Positions 45,656-61,008 of a DNA stretch of 64,000 nucleotides are shown one piece after another. This stretch comes from Clavelina lepadiformis (lineage: Eukaryota > Chordata > Ascidiacea > Aplousobranchia > Clavelinidae): positions 22,136,501-22,200,500 of the forward strand of contig NC_135241.1 in the NCBI RefSeq assembly GCF_947623445.1, given 5' to 3'. The notes beneath the pieces are model-generated. The model was not told where the DNA came from. It worked only from the letters and a program-made list of their open reading frames with translations, and made no database searches. How positions within the stretch are numbered: the stretch's first letter is position 1; each line of letters starts with the position of its first letter. The translations under genes were made by a program, and so were the position numbers.

Positions 45656-46680
45656 ACGTGAATGACCGTTAGCAGCTCTTTCCTAGTTGTTGAGTAATTA
45701 CTAATTTCGCTCAGTTTTGATGAGCGACCTCCTACTATGAGATATGGAATGTTCTTATGTGTGTGTGCATCCATCAAAACTCTCGCTAAGACAAGCTCGG
45801 TAACCGGGGCTCAAGCGAAGACGGGTCATCGTTGAATTTACGTCGTGCAAAAATTTCCCTCAGCCCCTGGAAAATTTGATTTTAAGGAAGTTTTGATAAC
45901 CCATATGACAATTCAGCTTTTTTCAGTTCACAATTGAGGCTAACTTAAGTTTTGTTTCATTGAAAACACCTTTCATCGAAGCACAGGCTTAACTTGGCGT
46001 AAAGATGCATCTCTATTCCTAAGAAACGATTCTTTTTTTTGTCTGAAAAACGACAAACAATCATTTTAGAATAGGGAAAAACGACAGCCAATTAAAGGGG
46101 AATACCCTAATAAAGACTTTTTATTTAGGTTGAGAAAACTGGCATTTAGCTCATCGTCATAGCCTAGTAATCTAATAGCGGTACCCTAGCTTGTAAAAGC
46201 TTGAGGTCCAGTTCTCCATCTCCCGTAGTTGAGATTCGCCCAGATCGTAAACACAAACTCGTTTTAACTGCCTGTGAAGCCCCAGAACAGGCGTAGCTTT
46301 TACGTTTACAAAGTTCAGTAGTTGCAAATCTAGGGTTCTCCTTTACTTTTGCACTTTCATGTCAGAATTGGGTATTGAGAAGTTATTGCGTCATAATTTT
46401 TTTATTATCTCATGACTCCTTTCCATTCAGCAGAGCTACTTTCCTAATTTGAATAAAGTACTTAACAAATTAACCTGAGTACCAGTTTTGTAGTATTCGA
46501 CAGTACCTGAGTACTATTTTTCCAGTACTTGTGTGCACTTGATTGTTGTTAAAAGACTTGAATTGGTACTTATTTTGACTATTAAGTTTCATAGTTAATT
46601 TTTTATTGCATATTAATCTTAGTTAAATCGGTTTATTAAGCTACTCGACTGGAAAATACAACTGTTATTGACAAGATATC

Positions 46681-46869
46681 GTGCATGCAAAGATACAAAC
46701 TTTGGTTTGATGGCGTGGATTGAAGCCTCAAGTTTTTGGTTTATTTATGATAAATTAGCGTTTGAATAATCAGCATTTTTTTGTGTTTATAATAATTCGA
46801 CGTAAAAATTAAAAAGTTTGGTGTGTGCGTCGATGAGCCTTGTGTATACAGGTGCCACATTTTCCACTA
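46681..46869. repeat. Dispersed repeat family (three copies in window), copy 1
   Basis: Shares ordered blocks with 47164-47317 and 56595-56773: GTGCATGCAAAG, AAACTTTGG, TTTATTTATGATAAATTAGCG, AAAAAGTTTGG, GTCGATGAGCC, GTGCCACATTTTCCACT. The consensus is about 180 bp without coding capacity; SINE or MITE origin is undecided. Confidence 0.65.
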
Positions 46870-47163
46870 TGGTCAAATCATAAGCTTAAGCTGTGGTATA
46901 GTATGACCAGTTGTTTTTAACACTAATTACCCTTTTGACCATTAATAACCTACTACGTTTTAAAATGAAAGAATTAAAAAATTGTTCCGTAATTTTTATA
47001 TTACAATAAGGTATTTGAGTGCTTATGTACAGTACTTTGTATACTTACCAACTAGCTTGGCACTTGTACTCGAGTAGTAAAACTACCGATAGTATCCATA
47101 GCCAACTTGTGTACAGCTCTACTCGCGTGGAAAGTATAGCAAATTTCAATGAGACGAAACCAA

Positions 47164-47317
47164 TATAGTGCTTGCAAAGACGCAAGTTTTGGCATTGTGC
47201 ATCGATGGCGAAATTGTTTGTTTATTTGTTGCAAATTAGCGTTCAGAAAACCCACCTTTCTTGTTTTACAAAATCGATGTTAGGATAAAAAAGTTCAGCA
47301 TGTTGATGAACCTCGCA
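47164..47317. repeat. Dispersed repeat family, copy 2
   Basis: Starts TAGTGCTTGCAAAGACGCAA and continues with TTTGTTTATTTGTTGCAAATT, AAAAAAGTTCAGCATG and TTGATGAACC, in the same order as the other two copies. It is truncated before the terminal GTGCCAC block. Confidence 0.65.
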
Positions 47318-47446
47318 AATAATAGACCATTGACCAGCGTGTTAAATGGTTTGTTAATACTTCGAATTACAATTTAACTTTGCATATTCAATTCAAGATA
47401 TTTAAAGCTTATTGCGTTTATATCAGCTGCTTGAGGCTATAAGGCA

Positions 47447-51809
<4,363 letters not shown>

Positions 51810-51941
51810 TTTTGTTTTAATAACCTCTGTATAAATCTCCACGACCCAAATGAAACATAATGTGCATTTGCAATGCGCCGCAGGTTGCAACAGAACACAC
51901 TTTCATGAAAAGAAACAAATTTTATCATCGACTATTCGATG

Positions 51942-52929
51942 TTAGTACTTCCCCATGCCCACTGAGGAATCTTTCGACCTTTGGATATATGAATAAAATG
52001 CTTTTCTATCTACTATGTTGACATCATTTATAACAAATCCTGATTGTTTTCCACGGATTTTTATGGTGTTATTCACGAGAGAAACATTTCTCAGCGGAAT
52101 ATTTTTCATGTTGTTTTGTCCGAATAGTCTGTACAATGACAAAGAGAAGGTTTGTCTGTCCGTTGAAACGACAATATCTTTGATAATCTTGTTGATATTG
52201 TGGGATATGGCAAAATATACTGCAACGATCACACCAAGTAAAAACCCAGCAATTAGTTTTTGAGTCATTGGTCCAACTTCTGGAATTGCTTTGTTTCTGT
52301 CATCTGTAAAAATCAGGTGCAACTGAATGCCAGCGACAACTATACCACGCACTTTGTGAAAAGTCAGCCAATTTTCTATATCAGTCAGCAATAGATTCTA
52401 TTTAAGTTGAATACACAGTTTTTCTTGTAACTAACCTGATGAAACGGTAACCTTATCACCCTTTAATGGTCCAACTTTGATCCTGAAGTCCGTCCATAAA
52501 ACAAACGCTCCGGTACCAAATGAAAAGACCTGTTAAAGTTCAAATGAAAATTTGCTCTAGGTGAAATCTGTGCATGGAAACAGCTCAATATATTTAGTAT
52601 TAGCAGAATATACGTAAAACTGTTTATGAACATAGAAGCACTCAAAAGGTATTAAAGCTAATGCCGTGCCTACACTATACCATAATCATAGAACTTACTG
52701 TTGCGATGAATGCCATTTGACCCCATTTTCTCAATTCGTTGACCTGAGAACCCTTGTTTTGATAAATTAGTTTTGGGGATGAAAAACCTTTTGAAGGGTT
52801 ATTTATGAAGTTTCTTGAAAAACAAAGTCTTCCTAATCTGCTAAGTATATTGTGACGATAAGATGTGCTATTTTTTGGAATTAAATTTCCAAGGCACACT
52901 GGAACTGACCTACAAAATATACTAAGCAT
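51942..52929 (-). CDS. TMEM223-like mitochondrial membrane protein, copy 1
   Basis: Three exons: 52699-52929, 52436-52529 and 51942-52303; 687 nt, 228 residues. The Arg/Ser-rich N-terminus (MLSIFCRSVPVCLGN..., RLGRLCFSRN) looks like a mitochondrial presequence. Two hydrophobic segments follow, WGQMAFIATVFSFGTGAFVLW and KLIAGFLLGVIVAVYFAI. The C-terminal domain IIKDIVVSTDRQTFSLSLYR, then PLRNVSLV, matches the TMEM223 region after the second span (RSVVLRAGGQQVTLTTHAPF and PLKQVSC in human). TMEM223 is an inner-membrane protein involved in complex IV assembly. The next gene (53815-54913) is a paralogue in the same orientation. Family assignment is moderately strong, based on topology and the C-terminal domain. 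Confidence 0.75.
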
Positions 52930-53814
52930 CTAGGAAAAAGACATTGCGTTAAAACACTCATGCCAAAACACTATGTAACAAAGCATTTCACAACTTACAC
53001 TTCTGCCCACATACAATTTGGACAGTTACATATAGTAGAACGTCTTGCAAAATGTATTTCCTGATTTAGATCAACCACTACTCAGCGTTCTGTGACACTA
53101 AGTTAAGTGGATGATAAACCAATTTCAGATTTTCAAGAGAGTGACTTTTTCACCGTATGTAGATTGCATAACCCATTATTAAAGATATGCCGATACATAT
53201 GTAAAACGTTGATTCTAGCTATTTAAGGTTTTATTGAAGTTAGATTCAGATTAGAATGTTGATTTAGGTTAGATTACTATGTTATAACAGCTAAGTTAGG
53301 TTTACAAGAAACTATCTTTGAACGCAGGATTTTTTCCAGTAAAATAGCGGCAGCCTACTTTCAAATAAAACATCAAGTACATGCAACCAAAAAAGGAAAT
53401 CAATGTGAGCTGCTTCACTGATCAAAGTGTTACTTACAAAGTGAAATATAGAAAGAAACAGGTTTGGTTTGAAACAGAAATATATTTCAGCTAGAGGCAT
53501 CACCAGTCTGTCGCAATTAACTAAACAAAGGAAGGCACTCATATTAAGCTACAAACGAAACTCCTGCACACATACTTAAGCCTGTATATATAACTGCTCA
53601 AGACATTCGAATTGGAATGAGCAAACAAATACAAGTGGTTGGTAGTAGATGCACTGATTGTGGGACCCAAAATAGTAAACGAATTGCAAAATATAAGTCC
53701 TCATATTCTACTATTGCCCTGAATTCCATAAAAGAACGAAATTATTTAATATATAGATTATGATACAAAATGGTTTAAAGTAAGGACCAATATTGAATGT
53801 TAATCACAAACACA
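52930..53814. other. Spacer between tandem TMEM223-like genes
   Basis: 885 bp holding the copy 2 3' UTR and copy 1 promoter. A 76-codon open frame (53312-53542, minus) has no recognisable features. Confidence 0.45.
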
Positions 53815-54913
53815 TCACGGTTTTCTAATTGAGACTCCTCTGCTAACTCCAAAAGCAGATTCAAACAACGACTTGTTGAAAATTGTTCCCTGGTCTGACA
53901 CATAAAATGAGGAGGTGTGGTTCTTAATTTTAATTTTATTTCTTTGCAGTGAAGCATCTTCAGTAGGGAAAGTCAATACTTTTTGCCTGCCGATGAGTCG
54001 ATAAGACACCAAGGTAATTGTTTGTCTATCAGTTGACAGCAGTATCTTCTTTACTGTAGAGTTTACAAATCTTGTCGAAACGTAATAAATAAGACCGGCT
54101 GTTGCTAAAAATATATATGGAACAGCTCGTCCAAAACTGCCACCGTAGATTTTTCGTGAACTTGAATAATCCTTTGCGACTTCTTCATCCATATTTTCAT
54201 ACAACTCTCTCAGATCAATTGCTTGCAAAGCTGAAATCCCAAGAGCAATTACCTATCAAACATCATTATATGTCAAAGTTGAAGTGGAGTTGACCGCTGA
54301 TTGCGGAAAGTATAGCACAAAAACACGCAACATTTGACAACGCTTACACTGAATTTTTTTCATGCAGATTAAGATTTTTAATAAACAGGTACGTCAAATT
54401 TGGCTGTTTGAATTTCAATTTATTATAAACATGTTTAAGACCAATGACCCTATCATATTATGCTAATGCTTTAGACTCTGCATGTGCAATTTTGCACTGA
54501 AAACTGCGATGCTTTCCAGTCTCAGTAATTGTGGCATTTAACTGCTTTTGTTGTTCTGTTAATTAGTCATGATTTAATCTAAAATTTAGCAATGCAAAAT
54601 AAAAACTGGAAAATATATCAAAACTTAGTTATATATATATCAATAAAATAAATATCAAGAATTAACTCACCCCAGTCAATGCAAAAAGTCTAGGTAAGCG
54701 CAGAGAATAATTTAAATGATTGTAAATTAAAAAAGCTTTGTCTGCTGTTTGATTGTTTTCTGCCGGGGCACTGTAATAACGGCATGATCTTTTCCACAGT
54801 TGTTTTCGTAAATGAGCGGAACGTTGATGCACTATTCGCTGAGCACAAGTACACAATGTCCCAGAAGAAAATTTCAACGAAGTGCACGGAAGTTTGCGAA
54901 ACAGAACAATCAT
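53815..54913 (-). CDS. TMEM223-like mitochondrial membrane protein, copy 2
   Basis: Two exons: 54671-54913 and 53815-54252; 681 nt, 226 residues. The N-terminus (LRKQLWKRSCRYYSAP) has a mitochondrial presequence character. The segment AFLIYNHLNYSLRLPRLFAL, then TGVIALGISAL, aligns with the first span of TMEM223. A second span is AVPYIFLATAGLIYYV. The domain VKKILLSTDRQTITLVSYRL, then FPTEDASLQ, is the same as in copy 1 (STDRQT shared exactly). Exon structure differs: copy 2 has one intron fewer. The pair probably arose by an old tandem duplication, since similarity outside the C-terminal domain is low. Copy 2 looks nearer to canonical TMEM223 in its first-span sequence; which copy is the orthologue is uncertain. 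Confidence 0.75.
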
Positions 54914-55773
54914 GTTGCTGTTATTTAGACAGGCTAAGAATTTCGGATTTAGAAAATAATTAAGTTTAAATAGAGTAGGTAAGCAGAAAATTTACTAACA
55001 ATTCAAAAAAGCAGGATGAGCATCGAACGTATTGTTCGTGTGCCTACTTACGGCGATTTATCTCACTAACGCTGGTTTGCAAAACAATATTTCATGATGA
55101 TATTGACATTTGATATAAAACATAATACCAACAGTATGCTGAACAAAGATCATGGATATTGAACGCCAGAAACCTAACGCTTAATACTGAAATAAAAAAG
55201 ATTTTGATTCTAATGCCAAACATTCCCACATTGAGGGAATTACCCCATATACATTTTCATTAAAACGTCATTTCTGATCTCGTGCTGCTTGAAGTGGTCG
55301 CAAAGTGGACCTCATAATCATACTCATAAATGATACAAATTGATTTTTTCAATTGATTAAAACGTTTTGTATGTACCGCTTCAGTAGCTTGGCAAGCAAT
55401 TATGCAACAACCAAAACGTCACCTCTGATAGTATTGTTACCACAAACAAAAGCAAGTAGGTTATCGATTTTAATCCAACAGTAAAGTAATATTTTGCAAT
55501 TGTAGCTATTTTGATAATAGCAACCAGGCAAACATATTGAAACTGTAATATTACCAGCGTAAAAGTAGTATTTAAGGTTGTATTTCGAATAAAAATTTTC
55601 TCGCCTTGTCCACTTGCTGGTAAAAGATTTGTAACCTTTATGACATGCGCCTCTAGCGTCTGTTACTATTATCGTCTTGGAGATCGTAAGATGCTTGTTT
55701 TGGCTCAGTGAGGGGGAAATATGAAACGTTTTTGTTTTAAAATCTTGTAAAAGTTGTTTGTACAAGAAATACG
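54914..55773. other. Divergent intergenic region (TMEM223-like copy 2 / LEKR1-like)
   Basis: 860 bp that must include both promoters. A 145-codon minus-strand open frame at 55400-55837 overlaps the first LEKR1 exon and has no recognisable domain. Confidence 0.45.
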
Positions 55774-58700
55774 ATGAAGTCTGCCAAAGTACGATCACTT
55801 TCTCCAATAATGGAGCGCCACACGCCGCAGCATCCATTACCAGATGAAATTAAGGCAAGTCCTGTTCGGATTGTTTACTTTGTGGTTGTATTATTTCAGT
55901 ACTTATAGGCTAGCTGTAAATACCGGTATGTATGGAAAAAAAACATTGGCTAGGACAAGGTAGGCCTAAGCAATGGAAAGAATTAAACAATATTGTGTAT
56001 TCGGGTTTGTGTTTCAAGTAACAGGTTACACAGTATGGAACATTCTGTAATTCAAATAAAACTGAGCAGACTGGCAAATGTCTGAACGTGAATGTCCTTC
56101 TCAAAAAACGTTATTCAAAATTTTTAAGCTAGCAAGGCTATAACTTATGCTCTTCTTAAAGTCTATGATTGTTTGGATTATTGCGATTTTCGTAAAATAA
56201 GTTAAAAGTGATATTTGCTGAAATTCTTAACAAACGAACTAAAATTTGCAGAAGTTGCCTCAAGGTGAAACTGTTTGTCATTTCTGTGGAGTGAGCTACC
56301 TCATTCATCATGAGATTAAAAAACTGGAAGATCTTGTTGCTCAGCTGGAAGAGGAATTGGAAGAACGCAGAGGTGCAGTCGTGAGAGAGCAAAAACTGAA
56401 GATGGAGTTGGATAAAAATAAAAGTGCAATAGAAATCATGAACAAGCTTATTGCTGAAAAAGATTCAACGTAAGTCAATCTGTGGTAGGCTACACACCAT
56501 CAATTGTTACAATAGACATTTTTTGTCGTGTGATGACTGTTTAGTTTGGTTTAATGTTTGCCTGACTTAAAAGAATGTCAGTTTTCAACAAGAAATAGTG
56601 CTTGCAAAAACACAAATTTTGGCATAAAGGTATGCACGAATATCTAAACTCTGTGTATTTTATAAAAATTGGCATTCAAACAGCCGAATGCTTTGTTTGT
56701 TTATTACAAATTAGCAAAGTTTTGCATGTGTGTTGATGTGCTTTGTGTGAGCACGTGCCTCACTTTCCACTCGGGTATATTTGGTAAGGCACAATTGCTT
56801 TTACAATTTTACTGAATTGCTTCGTTTTAGAATTGAAAAAATTACAAGGGCTGTAGAAGAAACAAAATCAGAAAATGAACACTTATCTGAAGTAATTATA
56901 AAAGAAAAGCTTAAAACCGATGAAGCCAAACAAGCACTAAGGTGATTTAAATACTCTTAGAATGTTTTTTCAAACATTCAGTTAAATTTGTAAGCGTATT
57001 AGATTTTTCATAATTCACCAATTACCCTCACATTTAGGGCCTACTAATAATTTATAACTTATCGCATTGGAGTAGTTTTACAGTAGCAGCAGCTGTAATT
57101 CTGTTGTTTCAAGATTTTAAACCATGCCATGTTTTCACAGAAACTATAAAAAGGAGATTGCAGTGAAATTGTTGAACTTTCAAAATGCATCACGATTGTT
57201 AAAAACTGATCTGTGTGGTTTACACGAAGAAGTAAAGACAAATAAAAACCAGTTAAACAGTCACCTTGCTGAATTATTCTCCAAACTGCCCCTTTTGTCC
57301 GCTGCTTGTTCTGCAGGTATGGTTTACAAACAAAGCAACCAGCTAGACCATCTTGCGTGTTTTACGACTTGGGATTTTGCCATTTTATTAATTGTTCATA
57401 GACATGTTATAACTGTTGGCCTGGTATTTTGTTGCTTCACAAAGTTAATAATGAAAAATATATGACCTGATACCAAACTTGAGTTTTTTGAACTAATCGT
57501 GCATGTGCAGAATATCTGTCCGCCTTAAATACTGATAAAGAACTGAATGCGAGTATTCAGTCAATGGAGTCGGATTTACAGTACTGGCAATCCAAGTGTG
57601 CAGCTACGGAAAAGGAAATGACGAATTTGAAAAATGATTTTGAATTTTATAAAACAAACAAAGCAGCTTCTGATGAAAACTTGAAAAAGCAGTTGACCGA
57701 TTTACAGAATGTTAACCGAGGTATAATAATATCTGTACTTAGTAATGAAATTTCATCAATTAATTTCAAATAAAATAGGAAAAATACTTGCAGTTTTCGC
57801 TTTAATTTTACTACATCACTTTTCTCAGCATGGATTAAGTTTTTTTCTTTTTATCAGAACTTTCAAAGTCAGTAAAAGCGGCAGAAATGCTCGCAAAGTC
57901 TACTCAAGCAGATACGGCTCTACTGGAAGAAAAGTTAAGGTACAGTTTTTTGATCACATTCTCAATTGGCAAAGGTCTGCTTGAAAAACTAGAGTTCAGT
58001 GTTTTTTAATTGATACGCATAAGTGGTTACATATAACGTAGTGTGCTATGCGGTACTTTATAGGTGATAACTAACTACATAAGCTATGTGTATTTTTTCA
58101 GAAAGAAACAAACTGAGCTTCAAAATGCAACCATAAAATTACAGAAAACAGAAGACAACGCTGACCGTACTATTCAAAGGTATATGCTGTCGAGTTACAA
58201 GGCAATAAGTTCTAGTATTGCGTATTCTACACCCTTTATGCCAAGAGGACCCAGATGTTGACTGCGTGAATTTTACATAATAGATTAAACCAAGACTGTC
58301 GGGATTTGGAAAAGGAACTCGCTTCAGTTGAAGAAGAGTTAAAAAAGATGAGTTTAGAGCAGAAAGCGAGAGAAAAGAAAGAGCTTGAACTCTCGCGAAC
58401 CGCTTCTTTAAATTCAAGTCATCTGGTGGAAATGGAAAATGCTTTGGCCGAAGCAAAAGCAACCAACAAGTCTTTGATGGAAGAAAGGTTGTTTCACATT
58501 TTATTAACAATGGATTGATGCGTTTTTGCTGCATTTTTGTTTTTTTATAAAATGTTTGAACACAAATTTCTTAGGACAATATTTCTGTAGAGAGTAACTT
58601 TTGCATTTTAGTAACTGCTAGTTTGTTTGTTTGCTACAGACTAAATTCATTGTGCATGAACCTCATTTTGTCATGTTTTTTTTTAAATATTCGACTCAAT

Positions 58701-61008
58701 ATGTATCTTAAATTTTCTCCTCCTACAGAGAACTTATGGTGACCTCTCACCAAAATCAAATACAACAACTTCGAGAGAGTTTTAAGAGGAAGTTAGAAGC
58801 CTCCGAAGGTCTTCCGGTCAAAGCTCAGAAAGAGCTCCAGTTGGCTGAAGATCGTCATCGTGAAAATATGTCTGCCTTGGAACAAAAATTACGCGATGAA
58901 TTCAAAATAGAACTGTGTGTTGAAAAAGACAAGCACACAGAATCAATTCTGACTTTGAAAAATAAACATAAGATAGAACTGAACAAGGTAATAGTTTTTT
59001 GCCTTAGGTTCATAGTATTATTTCATAATATATACATTAGTTATTATTTTCATGTAATTGATAAAATTGAGTATCTTGCGTTTTTGCAATATGTCTTGCA
59101 GATTATGTCACAATTGTGATTCCATAATTAAATATTTTATTAAGTAAAATGGTCTTGTTGATTTTAGCAAATAGCTGGTTTGCAAAAAGAAATTAATCCA
59201 CTTCAGACTGAAATTGCCACATTACAACAAAAAGTAGAAATACTTACGAAAAATACCCAAGAAAAAGAAACTGAATTCGAAGAAGGTTGGAACAGCATAC
59301 ATTGCTATTGACTTTATTATTGATATTATTTGTAAACTTCTATTTCGTTGGCAAAAAGCATACATTCAAATTAATTGGTCTTGGTTATTTGCACTTTTAG
59401 TTTAACTTAAAAATCAAAATTCCTTATCTAACTTTAAACCTAACTTTTTTGAAATGAAGCCTAAATTTTTCGCTTTTTTTTTACCAATCTTGAACATGGC
59501 TATCTGTAAGTAAAATCATAATTTTAATAATTTTCGAACACAGAAGACATTCAGATTTTTGAAATACTGTACAAATTCTGCATCACCAATACATACAAAT
59601 GTGTTGAATAAATAACAACCTTGCAGAGAGGAGCAGTCTAAAGAAGATGCTGCACCAGCTGGAAGAGAGGATCACTCACATGACTGGAGAACAAGAAGAT
59701 GAAGTTGCTCTTTGCAAGCTGGAAGTTGCGACGGTAAAAGAGAAGTATCTGGAATCAGAGAAGCGAAATGAGGATCTGGAGAGGAAAACGATCTCAATGA
59801 AGGAAGAGGTGACCTGGGCAATTTTTAAGAAAGAATGCACAATACCCACCTCCACTGGCGTAATTGGCGGCTATTGTACGTATAAATGTGAGAAAAGTTT
59901 TCCCTTTGAGGCGGGCTGACCAGTAGTGAGGATTTTAGACGTGGCTTTTAATATGCCCAAGCATGAACCCTTCACTATACAGACTGTTATTATTATCATA
60001 ACGCAGAATGTACGGTGTGTATTGTGCATGGGCCAATGTTAGGAGACATGAAGATTTAAGATTGTTATTTTAAAACATCTTTTTTCTGGGTCTGTGACGG
60101 TATGTTCCCTCTTCTCAGATCAGCCTCCTTCAAGACACGGTTAGAAGGGAATGTGAGGAGAGGTTTGAGCTTACTGAGGCTTTAAGTCACGCAAAGGAAC
60201 ATTTTAAAACATGCCAGGTTTGTGCGATCTGTATGGAGTTGTCATTGAATTTCCTTATTATCTCCAGTACATGCTTCACGTCAGATACGTATGAGCATTG
60301 AATAAACACTTTATTTTATTAGTTGTGCCGGGCGTTTCAAAAAATGTGATGTCATATATGTGATATTTATGTACAAACAGTGTTTTTTAAAGTTGTTTTT
60401 GGGGACCGAAGCGGTCTTAAATTTCTCCAACTTTTTTTTTTAAACTTGGTACTTCTGCAACTACAGCATAAAATTATCATTTAATCTTTAAAATGCACGG
60501 TCTCGTAAGGTTCTTTATTCATATTTTCCAGGTGTCAAACCCAGTTGTTGCCAGCAACTCAAACAATGCATTCTACCCAGTGTCGGCCGTCAATAAACTA
60601 AACCCTTCCACGATCGACAGCGAACAGAATCGTTTGTCGAATAAAATTCTTCGGACATTAGAAATGGATTCTACGGCGTCACCCAGGGCTCCAGGGCAGC
60701 ATCTTCCGTCTTTGCGATCTTTGCCGGACGTGCTACCCAGGAGAGAGCTGCATCACCTGAACAATAACAAAACAACGCCGTCCCCACCTTCGGAAGCCAC
60801 TGCTATCAGCGCATCTGCCCATGTCAGGGATCTCTCCTTTGGTTCGGTTGAAATTTCACCAAAACGCAGTCTTAGCGGCGGTTCTCAGGTGAATGGGCAC
60901 GTAGCCGGCAAGACCTCGCTCTTTCCCAGCGCATTGCCGCATTCCAAATCGGCTGATAATGTCGATAATGTTCGCAGGCGAATAGCAGCGGCAATTAAAC
61001 GGAAATAA
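55774..61008 (+). CDS. LEKR1: LEKR1-like leucine/glutamate/lysine-rich coiled-coil protein
   Basis: Thirteen exons: 55774-55854, 56252-56469, 56831-56941, 57141-57316, 57511-57720, 57858-57939, 58102-58179, 58284-58487, 58729-58987, 59168-59285, 59627-59808, 60119-60217 and 60532-61008. Total 2295 nt, 764 residues, phases all agreeing. The N-terminal HPLPDEIKKLPQGETVC, then HFCGVSYLIHHEIK, aligns with human LEKR1 (HPLPEEIQKMLPQETVC...YCGVSYLILHEFK), with a conserved CxxC. Almost all the rest is heptad-rich coiled coil (for example ELLEERRGAVV-type and KLQKTEDNADRTIQ segments). The last exon encodes a Ser/Pro-rich unstructured tail ending RRRIAAAIKRK. Intron 1 has a GC donor (AAG|GCAAGT). Function is poorly known; a role in cilia or centrosomes is only a guess from the coiled-coil type. 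A dispersed repeat lies in intron 2. Confidence 0.9.
56595..56773. repeat. Dispersed repeat family, copy 3 (LEKR1 intron 2)
   Basis: Blocks ATAGTGCTTGCAAAAACACAA, TTTGTTTGTTTATTACAAATTAGC, AAAGTTTTGCATGTGTGTTGATG and GTGCCTCACTTTCCACT match the copies at 46681-46869 and 47164-47317 in order. This copy has both ends and helps set the consensus length near 180 bp. Confidence 0.65.

Larger units (their letters stand above)
45656..47446. other. Intergenic upstream of DDX42, repeat-bearing
   Basis: Contains two copies of a dispersed repeat (46681-46869 and 47164-47317). No coding exon is recognised. The part nearest 45656 may hold further unrecognisable remains of the Gypsy fossil. Confidence 0.45.

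Noticed and set aside
55400-55837. 145-codon minus-strand open frame
   Set aside because: Overlaps the LEKR1-like first exon antisense, with no recognisable domain.
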